Assembly: GCA_963848175.1 (NCBI GenBank)
Contig: CAWKCO010000012.1
Location: 558,001-622,000 of the forward strand
Length of the DNA stretch: 64,000 bases
Direction: 5' to 3'
Origin: JAMZMI01 sp963848175
GTDB taxonomy: Bacteria > Bacteroidota > Bacteroidia > Cytophagales > Cyclobacteriaceae
Part shown: piece after piece, positions 1 through 9,465 of the stretch
Layout of the letters: each line of letters opens with the position of its first letter
How positions within the stretch are numbered: the stretch's first letter is position 1
Notes under the pieces: model-generated
The model's database searches: none
Told to the model about the DNA's origin: nothing
What the model saw: only the letters and a program-made list of their open reading frames with translations
Translations under genes and position numbers: made by a program

Positions 1-1178
1 TGCTGGAACTGGCCACTGACATTGCTGCACTTCTGGAAGAACGTGATCCCTTGCCGCGGGAATCTGGAATTGATATCAATTTGAGAATCGAAACATTAAG
101 AAGATTTAGAGAAGAAAATCGACTGACCAAAGTTTTCTCACGAATAGAAAAAGTAGCTGAGTCGTATCGCAGAATGTTTGATATAGAAGCAGACAATAGT
201 GCCGTGGATCCTTATGAGACGGGATTCATCCTCTCTCATGCATATCCTGAACGTATTGCTTTCGCCCGACCGGGAAACAATGCCCAGTTTCAGCTTTCCA
301 ATGGTAAATACGCCATGGTAGGTCATAAAGACGATCTTGCCCACGAACCTTGGTTGGCCATTTCTCATATAGATGCCCGCGATGGAATGGGCAAAGTATT
401 TATGGCCTCTCCGCTGAATCCTCGCGATTTAGCTCCGCTGGTAAAAGAACGAGAAGTCATCACTTGGGACACCAAACGTGGTGGGTTGATTGCCACCAAA
501 GATTTACGAATTGGCAGCATCGTTTTGCAATCGAAACCCCTACCCGATCCAGATGAAAAGCATTTAGTCGCAGCAATCTCTGAGGCACTAAAAAAAGAAG
601 GCGCTCACCTCCTAGACTTCAACGAAGAAGTGACCCAATGGCAAAACCGCGTACTCTCCTTACGCAAATGGAATCCGACTGACAACTGGCCAGATGTAAG
701 CACCACCTCACTCCTTTTGACCAATGGCGAGTGGCTTACTCCTTACCTCGACCAAGTAAAGAAGCCAGAGGATTTGAAAAAAATCAAACTCAAGGAAGTA
801 TTACAGCATAGTTTGGAATGGGAAAAGCAAGAGCAGCTGGACCAGCTCGCCCCCAAGCATATCAGTGTACCAAGTGGTTCATCGGTGGCTTTGGCCTATA
901 GAGACAATGGAGAACCTCCCATCTTGGCAGTCAGGCTTCAAGAGGTTTTTGGCCTAGCAGATACGCCAAAAGTGAATAATGAGAAAAACGGTGTTTTGAT
1001 GCATCTGCTCTCTCCCGGATTCAAGCCTGTGCAGATCACCTCCGATCTTCGCAGTTTTTGGGACAATGCTTACTTTGAAGTGAAAAAAGACCTGAAGCGT
1101 AGGTATCCGAAACACTCATGGCCAGAAGACCCGTGGAGCGCAGAAGCCGTCAGGGGTGTGAAGCGGAAAACGAATTGA
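1..1178 (+). CDS. hrpB: ATP-dependent helicase HrpB, C-terminal part (5' truncated by window)
   Basis: This is the C-terminal portion of an HrpB-type DExH helicase. The frame is open to the first base of the window and includes ALLEERDPL just before the first possible start at 51, so the gene begins outside the window. The last ~130 residues match the HrpB-specific C-terminal domain: a VPSGSS motif, LAVRLQEVFGL, and the near-terminal LKRRYPKHSWPEDPW signature. The helicase core motifs (Walker A, DExH) lie upstream and are not visible. HrpB is a putative RNA helicase whose bacterial role is poorly defined. The next gene, miaB, starts about 80 bp downstream behind its own promoter-like element, so hrpB probably ends its own unit. 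Identification is firm; function beyond the family name is not. Confidence 0.9.
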   Translation, partial: LELATDIAALLEERDPLPRESGIDINLRIETLRRFREENRLTKVFSRIEKVAESYRRMFDIEADNSAVDPYETGFILSHAYPERIAFARPGNNAQFQLSNGKYAMVGHKDDLAHEPWLAISHIDARDGMGKVFMASPLNPRDLAPLVKEREVITWDTKRGGLIATKDLRIGSIVLQSKPLPDPDEKHLVAAISEALKKEGAHLLDFNEEVTQWQNRVLSLRKWNPTDNWPDVSTTSLLLTNGEWLTPYLDQVKKPEDLKKIKLKEVLQHSLEWEKQEQLDQLAPKHISVPSGSSVALAYRDNGEPPILAVRLQEVFGLADTPKVNNEKNGVLMHLLSPGFKPVQITSDLRSFWDNAYFEVKKDLKRRYPKHSWPEDPWSAEAVRGVKRKTN

Positions 1179-1199
1179 AATATCCCTTTTCATTTTAGC

Positions 1200-1238
1200 T
1201 GACATTATGTCACAGTCGCTTAGATTCTTCTATCTTTG
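1200..1238 (+). promoter_or_regulatory. Putative miaB promoter with TGACA/TGTCA palindrome
   Basis: TATCTTTG at 1231-1238 fits the Bacteroidota -7 consensus TAnnTTTG and lies about 20 bp before the miaB start. Upstream at 1200-1212 is the palindrome TGACATTATGTCA. Its half-sites resemble the TGTCAGT/ACTGACA arms before groES at 6987-7013. No good -33 TTTG is seen. The promoter call is inference from motif and position. Confidence 0.45.
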
Positions 1239-1260
1239 CAATTAGTAAAAAATTGAAGAA

Positions 1261-2728
1261 ATGACTCAAGTGATTACCGATCTAGGATATTTTAGATCAC
1301 TCACCAAGTAAAGAAGAAACCTGCGACGTAAAGGTCTCCGTTGACGGAGACAGTGGCGCAGGCAAAAAACTATATATCGAAAGCTATGGCTGTCAGATGA
1401 ATTTCTCTGACAGTGAGATCGTTACATCCATTTTGAAGGAAGAAGGTTACGACACCACTTCCAATTTTCAATATGCTGATGTGATTTTACTCAACACTTG
1501 CTCTATCAGAGAAAAAGCTGAAATAACAGTCAGGAAGAGATTGTCTCAATTCAATCTTATTAAAAAGCAAAGACCTGAAATCACCATTGGCGTCTTGGGC
1601 TGTATGGCCGAGCGTCTGAAAGAGAAGCTTCTGGAGGAAGAAAAATTGGTGGATTTGGTCGTAGGGCCAGATGCATATCGTGACCTTCCTAACCTTGTAA
1701 GAAAAGCCGAAGAAGGAGAAAAGGGCATCAACACTTTTCTTTCCAGAGAAGAAACCTATGCCGACATTTCACCTATCAGGCTCAATTCAAACGGTGTAAG
1801 TGCGCTGGTATCTATCATGCGCGGTTGTGACAATATGTGTTCGTTTTGCGTAGTGCCTTTTACGCGTGGCAGAGAGCGTTCCAGAGATCCACATTCCATC
1901 GTGGCAGAAGCGCAAGATCTCTTCAGCAAAGGATATAAAGAAATCACCCTTTTGGGGCAAAACGTAGACTCCTACAAATGGTCAGCAGAAGAGAACAACA
2001 AAGCCCGACTGGAAAAGAAAGTTGAGGAAACAAAAGTGGTACATTTCCATCACCTTTTGGAAATGGTAGCGCAGGTAAGTCCGCAGTTGCGAATCCGTTT
2101 TTCCACTTCTCATCCCAAAGACATTACCGATGATGTGCTCCACACGATGAAGAAGTATGACAACATCTGCAAAAATATTCACCTACCAGCTCAGAGCGGC
2201 AATTCTCGCGTACTAGAAATGATGAACCGCACATACGACCGTGAGTGGTATATCAACAGAGTGGATGCAATCAGAAGCATTTTGGGTAATGAATGTGGCA
2301 TTAGCAGCGATATGATCGCCGGCTTTTGCTCCGAAACAGAAGAAGAACACCAAGACACCCTGTCTTTGATGGATTATGTACAGTACGACTATTCCTACAT
2401 GTTTTATTACTCCGAAAGACCAGGAACCTTGGCTGAGAAAAAATACGAAGATGACATTCCTTTGGAAGTAAAGAAAAGAAGGCTTCAAGAAATCATAGAC
2501 AAACAAAGAGCGCTCTCCCACGAACGAAATAAACTCGATTTGGGAAAAACCTACGAAATACTTGTGGAAGGCAGAAGCAAAAAATCGGAAGAAGATTTGC
2601 AAGGCAGAAATACGTATAATAAAATGGTAATCTTCAAATCTAATGGCGCTAAAAAAGGAGATTATGTACAGGTGAAAATTGAAGATTGCACCACTGCCAC
2701 TTTGTTTGGGAAAATCGTTTCTGCCTAA
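1261..2728 (+). CDS. miaB: tRNA-2-methylthio-N6-dimethylallyladenosine synthase MiaB (apparent frameshift near the start)
   Basis: MiaB is a radical-SAM enzyme that methylthiolates i6A37 in tRNAs reading UNN codons. The N-terminal UPF0004 domain carries its three cluster cysteines in SYGCQMN, LNTCSIRE and LGCMAERL. The radical-SAM domain has the CxxxCxxC motif in GCDNMCSFC, and a TRAM-type tail ends the protein. The ATG at 1397 would remove the first conserved Cys, so it cannot be the true start. An ATG at 1261 encodes MTQVITDL and then meets a stop at 1309. Removing one G in the run at 1284-1286 joins it to DILDHSPSKEE and the rest of MiaB. I take the native gene as 1261-2728 with a one-base insertion, probably a sequence error. 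The stop overlaps the next ATG (TAATG), so the downstream regulator is co-transcribed. Confidence 0.9.
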
Positions 2729-4014
2729 TGGATTATCAAATAGACCCACAAACACAAACGATCAAGCAGCGCTTTGAGATCATAGGAAACTCTCAGAAAC
2801 TCAATTACGCTATCAGAGTAGCCATGCAAGTAGCTCCTACGGATATGAGTGTGCTTATCACGGGGGAAAGTGGTGCAGGAAAAGAGTCTTTCTCCAAAAT
2901 AATTCATAGTCTTTCGCATAGAAAGCATGGACAATTCATAGCCATCAACTGTGGAGCTATTCCTGAAGGCACCATTGATTCTGAGCTTTTTGGGCACGAA
3001 AAAGGCTCTTTCACAGGAGCACATGAAGCCCGAAAAGGGTACTTTGAAGTAACCAATGGCGGCACTATTTTCTTGGATGAAATAGGTGAAATGCCCGTGA
3101 GCACTCAAGCCAGACTCCTTCGTGTACTGGAAAATGGAGAATTCATAAAAGTAGGCTCGTCAAAAGTTCAAAAAACAGACGTGCGAGTCATTGCCGCCAC
3201 CAATGTAAAGTTGATGGAAGCTGTGGAAAACGGAAAATTCAGAGAAGACCTATACTATAGGCTTAATACTGTTCCCATTTACGTCCCCGCACTTCGGGAG
3301 CGTGATGAAGATGTTTTGCTCCTATTCAGGAAATTTGCCTCAGATTTTTCTGAGACCTATCGCACCAAGCCCATCACGCTTTCGGAAGACGCCAAAAAGA
3401 TCGTTTTGGCTTATCGATTCCCTGGCAATATCAGGCAACTCAGAAATCTCGTAGAGCAGATGAGCGTGCTCGAAATGGATAGAGAAATCAATGCAGACAC
3501 CATCAGGAGATACCTTCCCGAGAAAAGCAAAAGTCTCCCTGCTCTGATCAACAACGGCAAAGGGAATGACGATTTTTCAGAACGCGACATTCTGTACAAA
3601 GTGCTTTTCGACCTAAAAAAGGACGTAAGCGACATGAAGACTTTGGTATTAAAAATCTTACAGGACGACAATACCAAAAGTGAAATTTTATCCGAGCACA
3701 AGCGTTTGTTTAGTGATGAAGACTCATATGAGGAAACTGTCTATAGCGATGAGCCAGAAGTTGCGCCTGAGCCCAAATCTCCTTTACTGATCAATGCAAG
3801 AACAACATCCAATGACGAGGCTTATGATGTAGAAGACATCACGCATGAGACGGAAGATGAAGAATCTTTTTCGCTGGAAAAACAAGAAAAAGAAATGATT
3901 TTGAAGGCATTGGCCAAAAACAGAAACAAGCGTAAATATGCCGCACAAGACTTGGGAATCTCAGAAAGAACCCTTTACCGTAAAATCAAGCAGTATGAAA
4001 TCGATAGCATTTAG
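2728..4014 (+). CDS. Sigma-54-dependent transcriptional activator without receiver domain
   Basis: This 428-residue protein consists of an AAA+ sigma-54 activator domain and a C-terminal Fis-type helix-turn-helix. Visible motifs are Walker A (GESGAGKES), the sigma-54 contact loop as GSFTGA (usual form GAFTGA), Walker B (GGTIFLDEIGEM), the R-finger region (REDLYYRLN) and the HTH (NKRKYAAQDLGISERTLYRKI). There is no N-terminal receiver, GAF or PAS domain, so activity is likely set by expression level or by protein-protein contact. An acidic linker of ~100 residues lies between AAA+ and HTH. The ATG overlaps the miaB stop. This gene order next to lptE, secG and groESL is seen in related Bacteroidota. 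A sigma-54-like promoter before groES makes this activator a candidate chaperone regulator; that link is inference. Confidence 0.9.
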   Translation: MDYQIDPQTQTIKQRFEIIGNSQKLNYAIRVAMQVAPTDMSVLITGESGAGKESFSKIIHSLSHRKHGQFIAINCGAIPEGTIDSELFGHEKGSFTGAHEARKGYFEVTNGGTIFLDEIGEMPVSTQARLLRVLENGEFIKVGSSKVQKTDVRVIAATNVKLMEAVENGKFREDLYYRLNTVPIYVPALRERDEDVLLLFRKFASDFSETYRTKPITLSEDAKKIVLAYRFPGNIRQLRNLVEQMSVLEMDREINADTIRRYLPEKSKSLPALINNGKGNDDFSERDILYKVLFDLKKDVSDMKTLVLKILQDDNTKSEILSEHKRLFSDEDSYEETVYSDEPEVAPEPKSPLLINARTTSNDEAYDVEDITHETEDEESFSLEKQEKEMILKALAKNRNKRKYAAQDLGISERTLYRKIKQYEIDSI

Positions 4015-4516
4015 TCTAAGTATACTTTCGCTTTTCTTTCTAAGTAATTGCGGCATATACGGTTTTACAGGAGCATCCATTTCTCCCGATATCAAGACCA
4101 TTTCTATTCAAACTTTTTACAACAACGCCCCTCTTGGGCCATCCAACATGACTGCCTCGTTTACTGAGGCTATCAAAGATTATTACCAACAAAACACAAG
4201 CTTATCTCTTGTAGATGAAAACGGCGACTTACAAATAGATGGTTACATTTCCAACTATCAGATAACACCCGTAAATGCCAATGCCAGCAGTGGAAACGGT
4301 GCTGATTTAGCTAGCCTATCAAGAATCACGATTACGGTATTTGCCAGCTACATCAATACTCAAAATGATGAATTTGATTTTGAACGAAAGTTTTCTTTTT
4401 TCAAAGATTACGATCAAAATCAAACAGACCTATCCGCCAATGAACAGGAATTCGTAGAGGAGATTTTTGACCAAATAATATTGGATATCTTCAACGCTTC
4501 TGTGGCAAATTGGTAG
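3995..4516 (+). CDS. lptE: LPS-assembly lipoprotein LptE-like
   Basis: This 173-residue lipoprotein has a signal peptide ending in the lipobox LSNC (Cys about residue 19). The following GIYGFTGASISPDIKTISIQ stretch is typical of Bacteroidota LptE-like proteins. LptE plugs and assembles the LptD barrel that places lipopolysaccharide in the outer leaflet. The start ATG at 3995 lies inside the last codons of the sigma-54 activator in another frame, giving a 20-nt overlap that points to translational coupling. Sequence identity across LptE proteins is low, so the call rests on lipobox, size and conserved neighbourhood (activator before, TPR-like protein and secG after). Confidence 0.75.
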   Translation: MKSIAFSLSILSLFFLSNCGIYGFTGASISPDIKTISIQTFYNNAPLGPSNMTASFTEAIKDYYQQNTSLSLVDENGDLQIDGYISNYQITPVNANASSGNGADLASLSRITITVFASYINTQNDEFDFERKFSFFKDYDQNQTDLSANEQEFVEEIFDQIILDIFNASVANW

Positions 4517-4555
4517 TATTTCCTTAATTTCACTTTTCACAAAGCCTTTTCTCTA

Positions 4556-5778
4556 GTGAACAAACAAAAATTCGTCGAGTTTATAAAAGAACCAGCAGGC
4601 ATCTCTGCCACCAATCTCGAAGAAATCGAGGAGGCAGTGAAGCTTCACCCCTATTTCCAAAGTGCTCGTTTGCTCTTGGCAAAAGCCTCTAAAATCCGTA
4701 ATACAGACGATCAAAAGGAGAAAATAGCAAAAGCTGCAGTTTACGCCAATGATCGCTTGTTATTAAAAAAATACATCAACGATGATCTTATTTTCCTTCG
4801 CACGCCTAAAGCATTGGAATCGGAGCATACTAAAAAATTAACTCCTCCCGTATCATCATCAGATGCTATTGTAAAAAAGGTTCAAGCTCCAGAGCCACAA
4901 GAAAGCGCGGCAGAAGAAACTGCTCCAAAACACCAAGAAGCACCAGTCATTCAACAAAATGAAGCTAAAACCACTGAACCAAAGACGGCTGAACCTAAAG
5001 AGCCCGAATCTGATTTGGATCATTTGATAGATGATCTGTGGCATGATGTGGCGGAACTTCGTAAAAACAAGGCGCGTTTCTTTGAAATAGAGAAGAAAAT
5101 AGAGGAAGATGAAGCCGTAGACGAGGCTGTTAAACGCGCCACCAAAAAAGCCAGCGAAAAACATCAGAGGCAGCCATTCAAGAAGTAGCCACACCCAAGG
5201 AGGTAGAGTCCAATGACATTGAAGAAGCTCCGAAAGAAGTAGTTAAGCCGAAGGAAGTAGAAAAGGAAGCTATAAAGAAGGAGGTAGTTAAAAAGGAGTC
5301 AACCACTACTCCTACTAAATCAACCACAAAAAAAGCTACCACAAAAAAGCCCGCAGCTAAAAAAGCTGCAGCTCCCAAGGCTAAAAAGGTAGTAAAAACT
5401 AAACCTCAAACTCCTAAACCAAAGGTGCTAGACCCATTGGATTCGGAAGTTCCAGCTCCAATCAAACCGATTGCTAAGAAGGGTACCGATTCTAAAAAGG
5501 AAACTAAAGCTCCGAAGGAAATTCAAAATGATTTGATCGATAATTTTATTCGCACAAATCCTTCAATGCCTACTGGCACTCAAATCAACGAAAACGTCTC
5601 TGGAGACCTCTCAGGGGAGAGTGCAGAGTTTCATCCTGAGATTGCCTCAGAATATCTGGCCGAAATATTTCTCGAGCAAGGAAAAAAGGATCGTGCAATA
5701 GAAATATACAAGACACTTAGTTTGAAATTCCCCGAAAAAAAATCTTTCTTTGCAGCGCTTATTAAGAAATTGAATTAA
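4556..5778 (+). CDS. TPR-like low-complexity protein, one frameshift
   Basis: The protein starts at a GTG (4556). Its N-terminal helical domain includes HPYFQSARLLLAKA. A long Lys/Pro/Glu/Ala-rich linker with many KK and TK pairs follows, then a C-terminal TPR-like hairpin (HPEIASEYLAEIFLEQGKKDRAIEIYKTL). The first frame stops at 5188, while the linker and C-terminus continue in another frame from about 5161. Restoring one A in the A5 run at 5157-5161 rejoins KKASEK to TSEAAIQEVA, so this is a homopolymer deletion. The intact product is ~407 residues. It sits between lptE and secG with only one base before the secG ATG, so it belongs to that operon. Function is unknown; TPR repeats suggest a scaffolding role. 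Confidence 0.75.
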
Positions 5779-6150
5779 ATGTACGTATTAATCATAGGAA
5801 TTATCATCGTAGTAGCAGCGCTACTCATTCTTGTTGTATTGGCTCAAAACCCTAAGGGTGGCGGTTTGTCAAGTGAGTTTGGAGGCTCTGGCTCCTCTCA
5901 GTTGATGGGCGTGAAAAAGACCAACGACCTTTTGGAAAAATTAACTTGGGGTTTTGCTATCGCACTACTTGTACTTACACTATCTACCAACTTCTTTTTA
6001 GAGGGAGAAAGTGCTCAGCAGTTTGTTTCTCCAAACATTGACAATGCTCAAGGCTCTACAACTATACCATCAAGCAATATCGAAGCGGAAGGCACTGATG
6101 GCATGGAAGATTTAGGTCTTGAAGGAGAAGTGAGCGATTCAGCTCAATAA
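5779..6150 (+). CDS. secG: Preprotein translocase subunit SecG
   Basis: SecG is the small inner-membrane subunit of the SecYEG translocon. The 123-residue protein has an N-terminal membrane helix starting YVLIIGIIIVVAALLILVVL, the conserved AQNPKGGGLSSEFGG loop, and a second helix (GFAIALLVLTLSTNFFL). A C-terminal acidic tail of ~45 residues makes it longer than E. coli SecG, which is common in this phylum. The start is immediately after the stop of the TPR-like gene. Its 3' end overlaps the 3' end of the minus-strand gene at 6139 by 12 bp. Confidence 0.93.
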   Translation: MYVLIIGIIIVVAALLILVVLAQNPKGGGLSSEFGGSGSSQLMGVKKTNDLLEKLTWGFAIALLVLTLSTNFFLEGESAQQFVSPNIDNAQGSTTIPSSNIEAEGTDGMEDLGLEGEVSDSAQ

Positions 6151-6871
6151 TAAAATTACCCTATTGAAATATCCCTGATCAAAAGTCGCTTTGCCACTGG
6201 CAAGCAGCGTCGGGTTTTCAGGAAATCTCAATCTAGAAGTTAATAGATAAGTCGCAGGGTTAGGTAAATCCGTAAATCTGCGACTTAATTCTACCTTCAG
6301 ATTCTCATAAGTCATCACCAGACTTTTCACCACTTGATCCACAAAGTGCGTTGCAATTCCTCTGATAATTTTCATGGGCATTCTCAAAGAGTGTCACATT
6401 GTATCGATAGACCGATATCATCTTGGAGCGATCTTGATTTATAAAAAGATATCCTTCTTTATTATATAGTGAGGCCAAACCTATAGGCTGCAATTCCACA
6501 TTTTCCTCCACAAAGGAATGCAGCTCCTGCCCTTTCTCGATGGCCTGAATCATTTGTGGCAAAGCAAACGCAATGATATTTTCAATCTCCTCCATGACAC
6601 TATCGTCTTGCACCACCTTGCGATAAGTAATTTCTAACTTTTCAAAATCCGCCTTAGAAAGCGTTTTAGGAAAGTGCTCAAAGATCAACTGCTTGCTGTT
6701 TTTGATCTTTTCCAAATTACGATAGTGAAAAACCAAGTCCGACAAAAAAGGATAAAGTTCAGAGGCATCAAACTTTTGCCCTATGTTTTTCAAATAGGCC
6801 AATAGAATATACTTCTTATACTCATAGTCTATCAAACCCTGTGTTAGCCAATCGTGCTTTAGTGTATCCAT
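6139..6871 (-). CDS. Conserved hypothetical protein, one frameshift
   Basis: The protein begins MDTLKHDWLTQGLIDYEYKKYILLAYL and is mostly alpha-helical, with no signal peptide or membrane segment. One frame runs to about 6358 and then reads into a poor tail (NCNALCGSSGE); the downstream fragment (IRGIATHFVDQVVKSLVMTYENLKVEL...) continues in another frame to the stop at 6139. Joined, they make ~240 residues ending in a beta-rich segment (ATYLLTSRLRFPENPTLLASGKATF). I recall similar proteins of unknown function at this place in Cytophagales genomes. It is divergent from groES, and its end overlaps secG tail to tail. The frameshift is probably an error. Confidence 0.7.
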
Positions 6872-6986
6872 ATCTCTCTCATAATTTATTCTCTACTAAA
6901 AATTAACCGATTTCGCCGATTTGTCCAAGCATTATGTCGTGACTCGGGCTAATTATGACATACATGCATCTTATTAACTGATAAAA

Positions 6987-7040
6987 TGTCAGTCTTTTAG
7001 AAAAAAACTGACACAAGCGATGATTGGCATATTAAGTGCT
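6987..7040 (+). promoter_or_regulatory. Sigma-54-like promoter and inverted repeat upstream of groES
   Basis: TGGCATATTAAGTGCT at 7025-7040 has GG and GC separated by exactly 10 nt, the -24/-12 spacing of sigma-54 promoters (consensus TGGCACnnnnnTTGCW). Just upstream, TGTCAGT (6987-6993) and ACTGACA (7007-7013) form a 7-bp inverted repeat, a plausible enhancer site. Further half-sites TGACAT and TGTCGTGAC lie around 6937-6962. Position and spacing are seen directly; the regulator is inferred. Confidence 0.5.
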
Positions 7041-7094
7041 ATAGGGTGATCATAGATTTTAATTAAGTATTAAACCAAATAAAAAGTCAAAAAC

Positions 7095-7373
7095 ATGTCA
7101 AAAGTTAATTTCAAACCGCTTGCCGATAGGGTTCTAGTGGAGCCAGCGGCAGCAGAAACTAAAACTGCATCTGGGATCATTATTCCTGATACTGCAAAAG
7201 AAAAACCTCAGAGAGGCGAAATAGTTGCGATAGGCACAGGCAAGAAAGACGAGCCGTTGAACGTAAAAGTTGGCGACCAAGTACTTTATGGTAAATATTC
7301 TGGCACTGAGATCACCATCGAAGGCACTGAGTATTTGATCATGAAAGAAGCAGACATTTACGGGGTTATTTAA
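7095..7373 (+). CDS. groES: Co-chaperonin GroES
   Basis: This 92-residue protein forms the heptameric lid of the GroEL folding chamber. It shows the GroES signature from FKPLADRVLVEPAAAETKTASGIIIPDTAKEKPQ, including the mobile loop (KTASGIIIPD), and the conserved C-terminal YLIMKEADIYGVI. Length and motifs are normal. It is followed after 53 bp by groEL and is preceded by a 220-bp region with a sigma-54-like promoter and inverted repeats; no CIRCE element is seen. Confidence 0.97.
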   Translation: MSKVNFKPLADRVLVEPAAAETKTASGIIIPDTAKEKPQRGEIVAIGTGKKDEPLNVKVGDQVLYGKYSGTEITIEGTEYLIMKEADIYGVI

Positions 7374-7426
7374 TCTCCACACAATTATTTAAAAAATCAT
7401 TTTTTAGAATTAAATAGATAACAAAA

Positions 7427-9061
7427 ATGGCAAAGGATATATTCTTTAATTCAGAAGCAAGAGACGGCATCAAAAGAGGTGTTGACATTTTAGCGAATGC
7501 TGTTAAAGTAACATTAGGACCAAAGGGGAGAAACGTAATTCTTGACAAAAAATTTGGTGCGCCAACTGTCACTAAGGATGGTGTTTCAGTAGCAAAAGAA
7601 ATCGAATTGAAAGATGCTCTTGAAAACATGGGCGCTCAATTGGTAAAAGAAGTAGCTTCTAAAACTGCAGATGATGCAGGTGATGGTACTACTACTGCTA
7701 CTGTGCTTACTCAAGCAATCTTCAACATCGGTATTAAAAACGTAGCTGCTGGAGCAAATCCAATGGATTTGAAAAGAGGAATTGACAAAGCAGTGGCAAC
7801 TGTAGTTGAAAACCTTAAAGCTCAATCAAAGCAAATCTCTACAAGCGAAGAAATTGCGCAAGTAGCGTCTGTTTCTGCCAATAGCGACTATGAAATCGGT
7901 AAGATGATTGCTGATGCTATGGACAAAGTGGGTAAAGATGGTGTAATCACTGTAGAAGAAGCAAAAGGAACGCAAACCGAAGTGAAAACTGTGGAAGGTA
8001 TGCAGTTTGACAGAGGTTACCTCTCTCCTTACTTTGTGACTAACACAGAGAAAATGGAAACTGAGTTAGCAAATCCATACATCTTGATCTACGACAAGAA
8101 GGTTTCTAACATGAAAGAATTGTTGCCAATCTTGGAAGCAACAGCTCAGACAGGTAGACCATTGTTGATCATTGCTGAAGACGTAGAAGGTGAAGCGCTT
8201 GCTACATTGGTGGTAAACAAAATCAGAGGTTCTCTGAAAATCGCTGCTGTGAAAGCTCCTGGTTTTGGAGACAGAAGAAAAGCGATGTTAGAAGATTTAG
8301 CTACTCTTACAGGTGGTACTGTGATCTCTGAAGAAAGAGGTTACAAACTAGAAAATGCAACTCTTGACTACCTAGGTACAGCTGAGAAAATCCTTATCGA
8401 TAAAGACAACACGACTATCGTAAACGGTGCTGGAAAAGCTGAAGAAATCCAAGGAAGAGTGAACATGATCAAACAACAGATCGAGAACACTACTTCTGAT
8501 TACGACAAAGAAAAACTTCAAGAAAGACTTGCTAAGCTTTCTGGCGGTGTAGCTATCCTTTACATAGGTGCTGCTACAGAAGTAGAAATGAAAGAAAAGA
8601 AAGACAGAGTGGATGATGCTTTGCACGCTACAAGAGCAGCAGTACAAGAAGGTATTGTAGCTGGTGGTGGTGTAGCCTTGATCAGAGCGCTTGAGGCTTT
8701 GGAGAAAATAGACCTTGGCAACATCGATCAAAATACGGGTGTCAAAATCATCTTCAATGCAATACAAGCTCCATTGAGAACAATCGTTGAAAATGCAGGT
8801 GGCGAAGCTTCTGTAGTTGTAAACGCTGTGAGAGCTGGTAAAGCTGATTATGGTTACAATGCTGCTACTGATGAATATGTAAACATGTTCAAAGCTGGTA
8901 TCATTGACCCAACTAAAGTAACTCGTTTGGCATTGGAAAATGCGGCTTCTATCGCTGCACTTCTTTTGACAACTGAGGCAGTAGTTGCTGATCAGCCAGA
9001 AGCTGAAGGTGGTGCTCCAGCTATGCCAGGTGGCATGGGCGGAATGGGCGGCATGATGTAA
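7427..9061 (+). CDS. groL: Chaperonin GroEL
   Basis: This 544-residue chaperonin subunit forms the double-ring ATP-dependent folding chamber with GroES. Conserved ATP-site segments LGPKGRNVIL, KDGVSVAKEIEL and DDAGDGTTTATVL are present, as is the GGM-rich C-terminal tail (GGMGGMGGMM). There is no frameshift. Codon use favours well-translated codons, consistent with high expression. A strong terminator follows 28 bp after the stop. Confidence 0.98.
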   Translation: MAKDIFFNSEARDGIKRGVDILANAVKVTLGPKGRNVILDKKFGAPTVTKDGVSVAKEIELKDALENMGAQLVKEVASKTADDAGDGTTTATVLTQAIFNIGIKNVAAGANPMDLKRGIDKAVATVVENLKAQSKQISTSEEIAQVASVSANSDYEIGKMIADAMDKVGKDGVITVEEAKGTQTEVKTVEGMQFDRGYLSPYFVTNTEKMETELANPYILIYDKKVSNMKELLPILEATAQTGRPLLIIAEDVEGEALATLVVNKIRGSLKIAAVKAPGFGDRRKAMLEDLATLTGGTVISEERGYKLENATLDYLGTAEKILIDKDNTTIVNGAGKAEEIQGRVNMIKQQIENTTSDYDKEKLQERLAKLSGGVAILYIGAATEVEMKEKKDRVDDALHATRAAVQEGIVAGGGVALIRALEALEKIDLGNIDQNTGVKIIFNAIQAPLRTIVENAGGEASVVVNAVRAGKADYGYNAATDEYVNMFKAGIIDPTKVTRLALENAASIAALLLTTEAVVADQPEAEGGAPAMPGGMGGMGGMM

Positions 9062-9089
9062 TCTACCTTTATTCATAAATTATATATAG

Positions 9090-9117
9090 AAAGCCCCTCC
9101 CATTTGGGAGGGGCTTT
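9090..9117 (+). terminator. Rho-independent terminator after groEL
   Basis: A perfect 12-bp stem, AAAGCCCCTCCC / GGGAGGGGCTTT, encloses an ATTT loop. The stem ends in TTT followed by CGTGTTT. Confidence 0.9.
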
Positions 9118-9465
9118 CGTGTTTATAGGGCTTTCCTTTAGTGACTCTAAAAATATAAGTAGGGACTAAACCTCATTAACTAAATAGTGTCCACAGTCTA
9201 TCTAAACCGTTGAAGCGTGAGAGGGCATGATAGCGAATGAAACAATAATCCTACATTTGCTAAAAGACTTGATATTTTAACGCTATTAATGTGAATGAAT
9301 TTTAACATTCAGGTAAACTAGGCTTAATTTACACCATTCTGGATGGCTTCAGGCTTAAGTGGGAGACTCACACCCCCATTTTTTATTGCAAAAATTTATG
9401 CTCTACGAAAATGGAGCGTTGAGTCCTTAAAAGAATAAAAAGTATTAAACCACAAACCCCTTTTG
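9118..9465. other. Intergenic region before the envelope cluster
   Basis: No coding frame is convincing in these ~350 bp. A TAnnTTTG match (TACATTTG) lies at 9252-9259 on the plus strand, about 200 bp before the lipoprotein gene, but I see no -33 element at the usual spacing. A long 5' leader or a small RNA is possible but not supported by visible structure. Confidence 0.4.

Noticed and set aside
2213..2755. 180-codon minus-strand frame opposite miaB
   Set aside because: It lies wholly opposite conserved miaB sequence and has shadow-type Phe/Ile composition.
5178..5378. Minus-strand frame within the TPR-like gene linker
   Set aside because: It is the mirror of a Lys/Pro-rich low-complexity coding region and gives a Val/Phe-rich sequence typical of shadow frames.
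8372..9076. Long minus-strand frame opposite groEL
   Set aside because: Its length follows from the codon bias of the highly expressed groEL gene; the translation is Ser/Phe/Cys-rich and lacks any motif.
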